From NCBI GenBank assembly GCA_003956705.1, contig QZCP01000204.1, positions 1 through 64,000 on the forward strand: DNA of 64,000 nucleotides, read 5' to 3'. The stretch comes from Brevipalpus yothersi (taxonomy: Eukaryota; Arthropoda; Arachnida; Trombidiformes; Tenuipalpidae). Both the position numbers and the translations under genes were made by a program. The notes beneath the pieces are model-generated. The model had not been told where the DNA came from and made no database searches. It saw nothing but the letters and a program-made list of their open reading frames with translations. Below, in pieces: positions 1 to 12,100 of this stretch (position 1 is the stretch's first letter; the number at the start of each line of letters is the position of its first letter).

Positions 1-486
1 AAAACAGCCATAAATGTATCAGATATGTTTGCTGTTGTAACACAGTATAAAACAATGAACTCTCGTAGCTTTTTCACACATATACAGCCTTGTTGCCCGA
101 TTCTTGCAAGAATAGTATCTTCTGGGGAGTATCATCATTTTTGGCGCATCCAAACTTCAAATATAATAGATGTAATTCCAATTTCACAAATCAAGAGCAG
201 AATTGTCATGATTCCTTGCAATCAGCAAGATCCTCGACAATATTGGACATCAGATGTAGATTTCATGTTTGAGATCCAATGAAATTTTATCATGCATGAA
301 TGAAGCAACTTTGACATAATTGATATTTTCAACAAAATTCTTGTCAATTCAAAAGAATTCTCCAAATCAGGAGCTGTTGATTGATATTCTTCAATTAGAT
401 CGCGAGTTTCCTGCATGAAATGAGACTGGAAGTTTATCAGAAATAGACAAAACTCTTCCATGAAAATCCGCCAATTTCTTGCAAAT
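1..486 (-). other. Unassigned sequence downstream of FAS-like copy 1a
   Basis: On the minus strand, about 90 open codons run from roughly 510 to 222. They start without an ATG and are rich in hydrophobic and aromatic residues (for example RNWRIFMEEFCLFLINF). A candidate acceptor (TTCAG) lies near 497. The block bears no resemblance to the missing part of the megasynthase, so it is not a continuation of copy 1a. It could be an exon of a membrane protein such as a chemoreceptor, or a relic, but I do not recognise a family. The window edge prevents further reading. Confidence 0.2.
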
Positions 487-3400
487 CTAGCCTGAATTGA
501 GCATGAATTCAATGAGACTGAGATGCAAAATTTGTATATGCATCAAAAAGGCAAAATTTGCCTCCTTTTTTCTCCCGGGTTCACTGGAAAGGCTAAGCGA
601 AGCCTGCTCATCTGAATTCAGTTCTTGATTTTCTGTGAAGTTACTCTTGGCTTCTTCAATATTCTCAACAAAGAATATCTTCCCAGTTGCAATGGGCGAA
701 TCGCTTTCAGTGATGATAAAAGAACCATTGTGAGACAAATAACTGATTTTCAAACATATCTCATCAGTAGTTAGAGTAGTTGCACGGATGAAAGATACAT
801 CACGAAATTGGGACTTGCTTCGGCAAACATCAATCTGTTGAACCCAAGCAGCTACTTTCCATGCATACATGAGAATTCCGGTGGCGGGAAACAGAATTCG
901 CCCATCAATCTTGTGGTCTGAATAGAACCTATCCCCAAGATTTTCAAGTGAAATTTTGATTGTATAATAGCTTCTAAATGCAAAAGGGTTGAGGTGCTCT
1001 GGGTACTTGAAAACTTTGTAATCTTTACTGTGATCGAAATCAAGGAGAGAGTGAAGACTAAGAGTATCTATTGGCACAGGATAATCAATTTTAGGATAGA
1101 GGCAACTGGTGTCCACAGGAATGTTCATTGTATATAGTTGACCGATAGATTCTAAGAATCTATCCAATCTGAGATTATCGAAGTCATCTAGCTTGATGTG
1201 ATTGAAGTGATGAACTGAGTGCCTATGTGAATTACAGTCTATCAGAATAGCTTTTGAATCGAGATCTTCAATGTTGGATGGTTGCGTATTGATCTGTTGA
1301 AAAACTTCATAGTTTTTGAAAAATAAATCAGAGTGAACATTGTTACTGCGTTCTATATTTTCATTTTTGATACGATAATTGTCGATGAAAGATAGGAGAA
1401 TGTTGATGAATGAGGATCCTGACCTTTTCCTCAGATCGTTCGAATCGTCTTTCAAATTGGGTTTCCTAACTAAGCTATCGATGCAGGGAAGAGATTCTGT
1501 TCCTGAGTCATTACTGCTCGAATCTGTTTCGGACGATTCTTCATTACCAGCAAAATTATCAGCCAACTCAATCAAGGTTGGTGATATTTCTTCATGGTCG
1601 ATCGATTCTCCTAACCAATAAGCAGCTGTGAGAGCTCTTTCCTCTGTTATCAAGTTTTTGGCGAATGCACAGGTGAAGTGTCCGAGCCAATTGCACATGA
1701 AGTCAGTGATTGGAATTTTCACAGCTCTTAGTAGGTGATAAAGTAGCAGCTGACTAGCAACTGAGGCAATGATTTTCTCTTTCATCGTAATTAGGCTTGA
1801 TTCACTGAAAATTAACTGATCAAGATTGATACCAAGTGGCTCAGCATGCTGGGAAAGGCGATTCAATGAGCTCACAAAAAATGGTAATTGCTTGAACGAA
1901 GCATCGAAATTGATTTGATCAGCCGGGAGAATCAAAACAGTCTTACGATCTTTTTTATGCTCGACATTTCTGAAATGATTGTTAAACCAAACACTATCTT
2001 TTCCCTTGGTAATAAGTGTGTAGCCTCTATAAGGCATTGAGGGTGTCTTTGAATATTCATTCAGTAGATGGAGAAATTCGTTTGTCAAGGAGCACCGTTT
2101 ATCTTTCAAAAACTTTTGAATATGCTGTACACCTTCCAATGAACGACTACATATCGGTACCAGTCTAGGTATTTGGGTGACAATGTTGTAGCTATCTGGC
2201 TTACTTATTTTTTTATGCCCCTTGAGAATCAGATGAACATTTGAACCACCAAATCCAAAACAGTTCAATGAAATATAATCACCAATGAAAGGAGTTTTTT
2301 CTAGGATAGGTACCATTTTTCCATCTATCAGCCCTTCGATTCGTGGATTTGGAGTTTTGTAGTGAAGATTGCCTGGAATATATCCACTTTGGAAAACAAT
2401 ATTCGCTTTGATTACGGCACACAGTCCTGAAGCAGCTTCTGAATGGCCCATATTCGATTTGAGACACCCGATTCTCAATGGATTTTCAGGTGATCTTTGG
2501 TTACAAAATACATCATAAATTGCTTTGAGTTCCACAGGATCACCTATCGGTGTACCAGTTGCATGAGCCTCAATATAATCGATGATCGATAGATCAAGAT
2601 TCACTTCATCAAAAGTTTCAACAATCAATTTACTCTGTATGTCTGCGGAAGGAAAAGTGATTCCCTGTTCTCCATAGCCATCAGTATTACTACGACAATT
2701 AGCGATCGTTGAATATATTCGCTTGGCCTCAGACTCCAATTGAAGTACAATACAGCAAACCGCTTCACTTCTTCCAAATCCATCGGCAGATTGATCGAGG
2801 CTTTTACTTTTACCAGAAGAGGAAATCATTTGAAGATCAGAAAATTGTTGAGTAATTGCTGGATGGAGGCAAATATTGTAGCCCACCACAAGAGCACGGT
2901 CACATAAGCCTGATTTCAGTGCCACAAAAGCTTCATTAAGTGCTGTTGTGCTGGAACAACATGCTGTATCGAACTGGCCAATCGGACCTTTGAGGCCGAA
3001 CGCTTGAGAAACGAGTGCTAAAAAACAATGGATGGAAAATATTTAGGAGATTCCGGTCAAATTTTACACTGTATGCTGATTTCATTCTGTTTATTTTTGA
3101 AAATTTGAAATGTGCTTACAAGTGTGGTCCTGAAGATAGTTGGGCAAAGACTGTGGATCTTCACCGAGAGCCATTTCAGTCTCCTTAATTGACGAGCCAC
3201 AGAAAAATCCCGTGTTCGAGCCATTCAATTCTTCAGTTCTGATGCCTGCAAAAAATTTGACAATTATTCAAAATTATAGAACAATATCAACCCTCTATCA
3301 ATGGATTTTAGGGGCAAAATTGTTGGATAAAATTTAAGAGGTGCTTATAATTTTGCCTCGATGAATTTTCGCAGAATTTTGGTTTATGTCTTAATTCACA

Positions 3401-3852
3401 CCTACCTGCATCTATGATTGCCTCGAAAGAAACTTCGAGTAATTTTCGTAACTGGGGATCAATGAAGTTAGCATCATAGTCAGGAATACCAAAAAAATCA
3501 GCATCGAATTTGTGGAGATTTTCGACTTTCCCATAGTGCGATGGAAGCCCGTAGAGACCTAAAAGAGCAAATTAAATAACAATATTTGAATCTGATAACT
3601 GGCCGGATCAAGTGGATCGAGAAATCTTTTTCTGATATATTTGATCGCATATATTGACTCACCTGCAGGAAAACGGTCACTTCCGGGTGTTATCATATCA
3701 ACTCCGTTGAACAAATTTTCGGTGAATTCTTGTATATTTTCTGATTTCGGAAAACGGCCGGACATACCCGAGATGACCACATCCTCTTTCACACACCATT
3801 TTCGTCGATTGTAGTTCAGCTTGGATTGCCACTCATTGAAATTCATATTCAT
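487..3852 (-). CDS. FAS-like megasynthase copy 1a, truncated (KS, vestigial AT, half DH)
   Basis: I see four exons: 3663-3852, 3406-3558, 3120-3245 and 487-3017, all with GT-AG junctions. Together they are 3000 nt, exactly 1000 codons, giving 999 aa. Domains: a ketosynthase over about residues 18-415 with active-site Cys in DTACCSS (about 174) and both catalytic His (EAHATGT, NMGHSE); then an acyltransferase-like region in which the GHSxGE nucleophile site reads CNWLGH and the substrate Arg of YWRG is Leu; then the first half of a dehydratase with its catalytic His ([10 protein letters not shown], about 858). Similarity to copies 2 and 3 stops abruptly after about residue 966. About 33 unrelated codons lead to a stop, so ER, KR, ACP and TE are absent. 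The start is the ATG matching the starts of copies 2 and 3. A conserved TTGTTATTTAG acceptor at 3885-3895 suggests a 5' noncoding exon. It is either a pseudogene in an early stage or a KS-only protein acting in trans. The open frame favours recent origin or retained use. Confidence 0.85.
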
Positions 3853-6495
3853 TGAAATTAAGTTGTTCTGGTTACTTTTCACATCTAAATAACAAGATGG
3901 AATCCCTATTCAGAGTTTTTATAGCTTCAAGATAAAGGAGAGAGTTTTTGACTTTCTCCTCAGCTGAAAACCTTGGAACACTGTTTTTATTCTTGAAACG
4001 TACCAAAAACATTCTAGCTATTCATGAGCGTCACTAATCTTGATGAGCAGATACTATTAAAAACTCAACCAAGAAACTCGTCCAATTCCCTTATCAAGTG
4101 TCGATAATCGACCAATTTTTCTTCATTTTTCCAACCATTGGAAGAATTCTTATTCACATTGACAGTCATTGGAATTTAGAGATCAAAAATAAGCCTCCAG
4201 TCATAAACCTTTACTGTAAGCTTCAAGAATCAAGTAGTTACGAAGATCACCTTCACTATTCAGAAATGATAAAAATTCATATGATTGAAGAAGCAAAGCG
4301 CTTTGGTCGCAGAGTTATCATGATAATGTGCAAATTTATCGAGGTCCATGGGAATGACATAAATGTGAGGTTTCTCTCTAAAAAGGCTCATACCTCAGAA
4401 TCAATACGAAAAAATATCCTCCCAATTTTACCATAACTATACCCAATATTTTTTGTTATATTGCAGTGTTAATTCACTGAAGCCTCTGGAAATCGAATCT
4501 CATGCTGGAGTATTCTGAGGAAACCTATTCCTCACAGAATCAAGTAGATAGATATCATCTCATCTCTACCGTGACATTAATCTCCGTATTCAATCTTCTT
4601 CGATGCACCCGTGTTAGATGATATTATAAATGATATTGTCAAGAGCATGATACATTTCAATCGAAGGATCTCGCAATATGGTAACTCGATCATACCAGAA
4701 AGCTTCTAGAATCTGAAAACCACCGCTTTCATCTTGAGCCTGGCGAATTCCAATCTCGACAAAAAAAGCTAGAAATAAGAATACAATGTAAGAATGTCTT
4801 TTGGCCCATACAAATATGAGAATTCAGTGATACTTTATCACCACTAATAATATTGTTGTCATATTTGTTGTCAAATAGATTAAATCACTTTTTTTCAGCC
4901 TAAACAGTGAGTTCATTACACTATTCATATCAAGAAGTAGTGAAAACCGAGATCGCTCAATATAAGGGACAGAAAACTGTTACACTGTAAGAGACTCGAA
5001 CAAAATGGCTGGTGGGATTGAGACATGATGGTGAATGATTTGTTTGATTGTGGTAGTTCTAGCCAATTGTCATATGTGAAACGTGAAATAATAATAGTGT
5101 GAAAAATCAAAGAAAGTACCAAAAAGTGATTTCAAACGATAAAATGATAAATTCCAAAGATATATCTAAAAGATAAAAAGTGGGAAAAAGTGAACACGTG
5201 CTCTCGCTGCCCGCACAATAGTTTACCCAGTGAAAATAAGGTTTTTGAATAGTTTCAATAGAAGCCAAGCGGTTTTGTCTGCGATAAATGAGCTCAAAAG
5301 TTACTCGAATAGTTGGATTCTTGGATTAAATGAAGAGGTCAAAGAAGGATCAGTGAAAGGTAAAGTAAAAATAAAAGGTAATTGATGAAACAACAGAAAA
5401 AAGAAGTCAAGAAACCATAAAAGATTTGAAAAAGGAAGTAAAGACAAAGAGAAAATACATTCGAAAAGGATAGGATAAAGATAATTTAGTTCTTGAAAAA
5501 TCTTTTCTATCACTTTAATCTTTTCTTTAACCGCTGCTCTAATCATTCTTCCTTCTCCTGTCTAGTGTAGATAAAAGGTGTAAATGCATCAATTGCTCGC
5601 ACTATATCAGGAGTTAATTTTCCAAAAACTTTTCTTTCTTACTTTTTAATATCTGTCCCTGAAAATGCATTGATACATTAAAAACTCGATTTGCGAGCCT
5701 GCAAAAAACAAGGATTTCCTACATTTCAATAAAAGCGGCTAAAGTTGCTCATCGATAATTTTTGCTCATCAGATAATTATTAAAGATAATCTTTGATCCT
5801 TTTATCACACTTGAAGAACAAAAATTTGTAACTAACATGCTGTCACATCAGTTTTTTGCCCGAGATATCGTGATCCAAAAACTATCGCGACAGTTTAGTT
5901 AGTTTTATTCCCATGAATAATAACCAGAAAATTTTTCGACATAATTAGGAGGGAAGTTGCTTACATGTTGTTAGTTCCTCTGGAATCGACTGTAACTACA
6001 GTCACTGAGGTGAGTAACGAAAAAATAGGAGTAATCACTGTCCTCTCTAGTCTGTGATTGAGAACCGATTGGCACTATGAATTGTCATGAACAAAGTAGT
6101 AGAATATTTACAGTTTGTCAGCTTATTAAGTGAAGATAATGATTACTAATGGATAAATTTGTCGCGATAAAATGCTGCTTAATAATAATAATCCTTCGCT
6201 TATGACAAGATGCTTTACAATGATACATGATGAAAAAGTTTTCCACTTTTCAGAGCAAATAATTTTTCGATGATCTTAACAAATATTCACCTTATTGAAA
6301 TATAGCCATAAGCACTTTAGCAATTTTCACATTCCATTTTCATCTCTATTCCTCTCCCAAAATAGGTTATGCTCAAAACAGCTGGGTTGTTTAAAGTGAT
6401 GATTAAAAAAATGAACTTGATGGATGAGTAAATAATGTCAGATAAATGAGAATCCATGAGCATTGGAAAAATGCTGTGTTGAGAACTCATTTACA
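3853..6495. other. Intergenic spacer between copies 1a and 1b
   Basis: No supported gene. The part at about 4050-4280 resembles the upstream region of copy 2 and is listed separately. The rest is AT-rich with scattered short open frames of low-complexity composition. I see no microsatellite of note and no recognisable mobile element. Confidence 0.6.
4050..4280 (-). promoter_or_regulatory. Upstream region shared with FAS-like copy 2
   Basis: The 5' flank of copy 1a resembles the 5' flank of copy 2 at about 17310-17560. Recognisable stretches are the AAACTCAACCAAGAAACT / AAACCCAATCAAAAAACT pair and the following TCCCTTATCAA / TCCCATATCAA pair. Both lie about 200 bases upstream of the start ATG. 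Similarity here shows that the promoter region was duplicated with the gene. Whether it carries binding sites cannot be read from two copies alone. Confidence 0.4.
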
Positions 6496-8335
6496 TCACT
6501 GTTTGCTGAGAAAGTTGGTGATTCTCTTTTGAATATCTGCCAGATTTTTTTTGATGAAGTTATTGTGATTACCAGAGAAGAAATATTGTTGACCCATCTG
6601 AAAAAAATTAGATATTTAAATTTATCTTACTGATTATGGCCACCGGACCACCACTTACCGTGGTATCTTTATCAATGTCTTGGAGAGATGGTAGATCTTC
6701 TTCGGCTCTGAGATGCATTATATCACAATTTAAAGGCTTTTGCAGATTGTGTTTAGAAATCAAACTGATTTTGAGGAACGTAAGCTCGTTCATTTTCATC
6801 ATATTATCTGCATAAGTAGGCTCTATGCCATAAGAAATCATGAATTTTCTAGCTACATCGAAGCGTTGTGATCTTGTAGTTGCTTTCTTCAGATCTTCAT
6901 CTAAGTTCAAAGTATCCACCATGTATCGCTTGAGACACACTCGAATGAAATCTTCTTCTTGGATGCTATCGAAGTTTGAAGGAACCTGAGAAGAGGCCAG
7001 TTTAAATATTGCCTTTTTAATGTATTCAATATCTGCATCAAAGAGAACGATCTTGGACACTTTTGGACCTGATTCACGTTCTTCGAGAATCTTGGCAATA
7101 TTAAGAGCTAGAACACCACCGAAAGAATAACCAATCATATTGATATCTTGATTACTGGTTAGATTCGATATTCGATCGATAAATATAGAGGCTGCTTCCT
7201 CGATTGATGATAGATGAGCCAGATCATGAGTCCAATTGATACCGATAACTGGCTGTTCGAGGTGTTCGAAAAGGGTATCAAAAGATTCGTATTGCCCTTC
7301 AACAGGTGGAAAAGCGAATATAACTTCACCTTTCTTGTCATTCAGTTTTGTGGTAGGCTCGCTCAATAAAGAGAACATATCAATTCCTGAGGTTGTAGGT
7401 ATTTTTTCACTATCCATCCGAGCTTTATTCTTGCTATCACTATTGACTTCGACTCGACTAAACTTTTTGGACAATTCAAGCAAGTCATCAACTTTCAACT
7501 CTCTAAGCTCTTTAGACGTAATAGATATATTGAAATTACGCTCCAAAGCTTGCTTAACCTCGATTGCCATCAGAGAATCCATTCCCAGTTCACCGAGGGT
7601 GATTCTTGGATCCAAAGCGTGTATGTCTTTGATTCCAAGAATGTGACAAATTGGCTTGATGATATCTCCAGATGAATCTCCCATGAATTTCTTGCTCTCA
7701 CTTCGTACCATACTTGTGATAGTTGAGTGGGGATAATTGATAACTTTCTCTAGTGTAGAGAGACAGGAATGGAGTCTTTGAGCAGCAGTTCCTCTGATCG
7801 ATTCAATATCAGCACCCATTTTCTCAACTACAAAACCAACATCACCGATAAGACCCCATTGAATAGCAAGTCCATGAAGTCCATCTCTTCTTCTACGCTC
7901 ACAAACGCTTTCCATGAAAGAGTTTGCCAGTCCATAGTTAGTTTGACCGACATTTCCTCGACCACTAACTACTGATGAGAAAACAACGAAATAATCTAAT
8001 GATGAGCACATTTCACGACTGATCCTGTCCAAATTGTGAGTGATGTTCACCTTCGGGATGCACACTTTTTCGAATGTTTCTTCAGGTTGGCCAACAAAAA
8101 TTGTATCGTTCAGAACAAGAGCTGAATTGAAGATACCTCCAACAGGAAGTGATAGGGAATTGAACAGTTGGCGAGTTCCAGCCTTCGTTGTCAAGTCATG
8201 TTTAGATATTGTAACATTTGAATTATTCTCGGCAATACGGTCAAGACAATACTGATGATAATGAGTTCCCGGACCACTACGAGAATTTATCACGATGTTT
8301 TGAGCTACTAATGCTGCACGATCATCAGTATGCAT
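6496..8335 (-). CDS. FAS-like megasynthase copy 1b, 3' fragment (partial KR, ACP, TE)
   Basis: Two coding exons, 6659-8335 and 6496-6597, give 592 aa from the first in-frame ATG. Similarity to the other copies begins inside the ketoreductase at the strand reading NIVINSR. The Rossmann GGxGGxG loop that binds NADPH is therefore missing, although the KR catalytic Tyr remains (QTNYGLANS, about 133). The acyl carrier protein has its DSL attachment site (GMDSLMA, about residue 254). The thioesterase has Ser in GYSFGG (about 403), and the last exon supplies the catalytic His in GNHNNF (about 570). The first 15-20 residues are unlike the family. The frame is open throughout and the splice junction is conserved, so decay is limited. 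It may be a pseudogene left by a deletion of the 5' part, or a freestanding carrier-thioesterase protein. Whether it is transcribed is unknown. Confidence 0.75.
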
Positions 8336-9118
8336 GCTTGTCAAGGTAATCAACGTTGGCAAAATGGGCAAAAAGATTGGAGAATTCTCGTGGTGAAGAA
8401 AAATACTCTCTCGATCTCCACAATCATGATATTTCCTCTTTTTTTGAATTTGTGCGAGGTGAGCGAGGCTTTTTTTAGATATATAAAATGTAAGTCAAGA
8501 ATAGGGACAATTTTTCCTTCGCAGCCGATTGATCAAGATCTCTCAAATTTTCAAAGGATGAGTGAAATTTATTCTAGTAATCAACTGTAATATCATGAAA
8601 AGCGCGCAAAATTTTACAAGCGACAGAACTTTTCTAGAATATTTTCAAAAAATCAGTTGAAACTGGTTTCCTGTGTGTAGGATTAAAAAGTGATTAGAGA
8701 AATCGAAGAAGGGCACAACAGTTGGAAGAATTTTGTGAATTAATATCGGATTGATTAATAAAAATTGAGCAAACTAGCTGAAAAAATTTATTGGTCATGA
8801 AATCAAGAAATTCCTATTGAATTATTGTTCTTGATAAATTGATTATCACCACTATCACTCGGAAAATCCAACAATTTTTTATTTACAAATTTTTTAATTT
8901 CACTTTCAGCAATAGCCTTTAACACCAACAGTATTTTCATTGCACACTAATTCACTCTCAACAGTTCCTCATTGAATAAAAATACCGAGGATATCACAGT
9001 CATTCAAAATCAATTTTATCGATTGATTACCTAATGATTTATGAATTAGGTGAAAAATAGTAGAAAAAGAGGGAATTAAGCAATCGTTAAAAGCTCTTTT
9101 ATATATATATCGTTATTT
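8336..9118. other. Spacer between copy 2 and copy 1b
   Basis: No gene seen. A short stretch near 8520-8585 (TTGATCAAGAT, then TTTATTCTAG) resembles 18310-18360, which lies far upstream of copy 2. This fits copy 1b having lost everything between its old upstream region and the middle of KR. Confidence 0.4.
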
Positions 9119-12100
9119 TTACATTTTGAAGAAATTAACAATTTTCGACAAAATATCTTCAGTATTCTTCTCGATGAAATTGTGATGATTACTAGAATAA
9201 TAATATTGCTCGCCAACCTAAGAAGAAAATTCAGACCTTAATCTTTCAGGGGAAATGTGTCCAAATAATATAGTAAAAATAACTCACCGAAGTGTCTTTA
9301 TCAGTATCCTCAAGATATGGTAGATTTTCTTGGGCTCTGAGATGGAGTATTTTGCAATTTGAGGGCTTTCGCAGGCTGTGTTTTGAAATCAGGATGGCCT
9401 TTTGCAATGTAAGTTCGTTCATTTTCATCACATTTTCTGCATAGATAGGCTCTATACCATGTGATATCATGAAGTTCTTTGCCACATCAAAACGTTCTGA
9501 TCTTGTGGTAGCTTTCTCCAGATCATTAAAGTTTGTGGTATCTTTCATGTATCGTTTAAGACAGCCTCGAATAAATTCTTCTTCTAGAGAACTCTCAGAG
9601 CTTGGAACGTGAGAAGAAGCCAGTTTGAATACTGCTTTCTTGAGGTACTCAACATCGGCATCAAAAAGAACTATTTTTGATACTTTTGGACCTGATTCAC
9701 GTTCTTCGAGTGTCTTTGCGGTGTTGAGAGCTAACACACCACCCAATGAGTAACCAATTATGTTGATTTGTTGATTACTTGTTGGATTGGATATTCGATT
9801 AGCGAAAAGAGAAGCTACCTCTTCGATTGATTCCAAAAAAGCTAGGTCATAAGTCCAATTAATACCAATAGCTGGCTGACTAAGCTGCTGTAATAAGGTG
9901 CCGAAAGATTCATATTGCCCTTCAACTGGGGGAAACACAAATATGAATTCACCTTCCTTATTACTGAGTATTTTTGAAGGTTCGTTCAATAGAGAGAACA
10001 TATGGGTATCTGGATTGATGATTGATTTTTCAGAATTTGTGTAAGTTTTTTCCATAACATCATCTCCTGTGCTACACTTTCTGGATAGTTCGAGCAAGTC
10101 ACTAACTTTCAACTCTCTCAGCTCTTTGGCTGTGATCGAAATGATAAAATTACGCTCCAAAGCTTGCTGAACCTCAATTGCTATCAGGGAATCCATTCCT
10201 AGTTCTCCAAGAGTGATTCTGGAATCCAAAGCATGGATATCCTTGATTCCAAGAATATGGATGATTGATCTGATGATGTCTGCTGGTGAAGTACCAATCA
10301 TTTTTTTGTCCTCACTTCGAACCATACTTGTAATTGTTGAGTGAGGACAATTAAGAACTCGCTCCAGAACAGAGAGACAGGAATGAAGTCTCTGGGCAGC
10401 AGTTCCTCGAATTGATTCGATATTGGCACCCATTTTCTCGACAACAAAACCGACATCACCAATAAGACCCCATTGAATAGCAAGTCCATGTAGGCCATCT
10501 CTTCTTCTCCGTTCACAAACACTTTCCATAAATGAGTTCGCAAGCCCATAATTAGTTTGGCCAACATTACCTCGACCACTAACAATTGACGAGAAAACGA
10601 CGAAATAATCCAGAGATGAGCAGAGCTCGCGACTGATCTTGTCTAAATTGTGAGTGATGTTCACTTTTGGTAGGCAAACTTTGGTGAAATTCTCGACCAT
10701 TTGGTCAATGAAAAGTCCATCATTCAGAACAAGAGCTGAATTGAAAATACCTCCAATTGGTGATGATAGAGAACTTAACAGCTCACGAGTCCCAGCTTCT
10801 GTTGTTAAGTCATTTTTAGACACTTGAACATTCGAATTGCTCTCAGCCATCCGATCCAGACAATAATGATGATAAGAAGTTTTCGGACCATTGCGAGAAT
10901 TGATTACGATATTCCGGGCTCCATTGAGCACCATCCATAGTGCTACTTCTAGACCTAGCCCTCCAAAACCCCCAACAATTATATACACTTTTTTTGGGCA
11001 GAATTTGATTGCTTTAACTGTAGGAATTGAGGCGGGTATATTCTCATCTGGGCCATGAATCTTAAGAATTACTTTGCCAATGTGCTTCCCTGATGCCATT
11101 TAACGAAATGCTTCCTCCACAGCATCCATTTCAAATACTGTTCTTGGCAATGGTTTTATTGCACCATCTTTCATCAAATCATAGAAAATCATGCAGACTC
11201 GTTCTCTTGTTGTCTGCACCTCAGATAGAAGATTCTCAGGTAAATCAACTAGAGAGTCTAACATTATACCGTGAAAAGATCGACCTTCATCCAAAAGACC
11301 AAGTTCGATTGGACTATTCTTGAAACCATCATATTTTCCAATCTCCAAGAATCGGCCTCCTGGAGCTAGACACCGAAGACTAGCTTGAAGCTTGTCATCT
11401 GCTAGAGAGTTGAGAACAATGTCCACTCCTCTGCAACCAGTTTCTCGTAAGATCATCTCCTCAAACGATGTGTCTCGTGAGTTTCCAATACTAGCCTCTG
11501 TTAATTGTGGAAATCTTTCCAGTATAAAATTTCGCTTTTCAGGTGATCCAACAGTTGTATAAATTGTACAATCATAGCTCAAACATAGGTGAATAGAAGC
11601 AATTCCTACACCTCCACTTCCGGCATGAATAAGAACACTTTCCCCATGCTTGAGATTACCTCTAACGATTAGACCATAGATTGCTGTTGCATATACCATT
11701 GGTACTGTTGCTGCCCTTTCTGAGGTCCAATTCTCAGGTACAGGCCATACAACATCCGTTGGTCGGACGGCGAAACGAGTTGCCATTGCCCCACAGGCTC
11801 TGATTCCCATCACTCGTTGATTTGCATCATCATAGCCAACAAATTCTAATCCTATTTTAACCACAGGTGGGTTATCAGCTCTAATACCAGCTTCAATTAT
11901 CTGAGGTAGACGAGCAGTAGAAATCATGATGTCTTTAAAGTTGAGAGGAGCGTAGCAAACTCTCACAAAAGATTGTGATCTCTTGCATTCTGAAAGTGGT
12001 GCATCACACCATCGAAGTGATGACAAATCACCAGGCTGAAGAATTTTCAATTCGAAACAATCAGATGAGTCGGTCAGTGATTGGAGATCATTCTCTCGTT

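Noticed and set aside
4098..4436. A 112-codon plus-strand open frame upstream of copy 1a
   Set aside because: It lies in DNA that aligns with the copy 2 upstream region, where the frame is not kept. Composition is unlike a protein domain.
6496..8335. Copies 1a and 1b as one gene broken by an insertion
   Set aside because: On the minus strand the 3' half (1b) lies upstream of the 5' half (1a), so a single broken gene would need an inversion of order. Two separate truncations are simpler.
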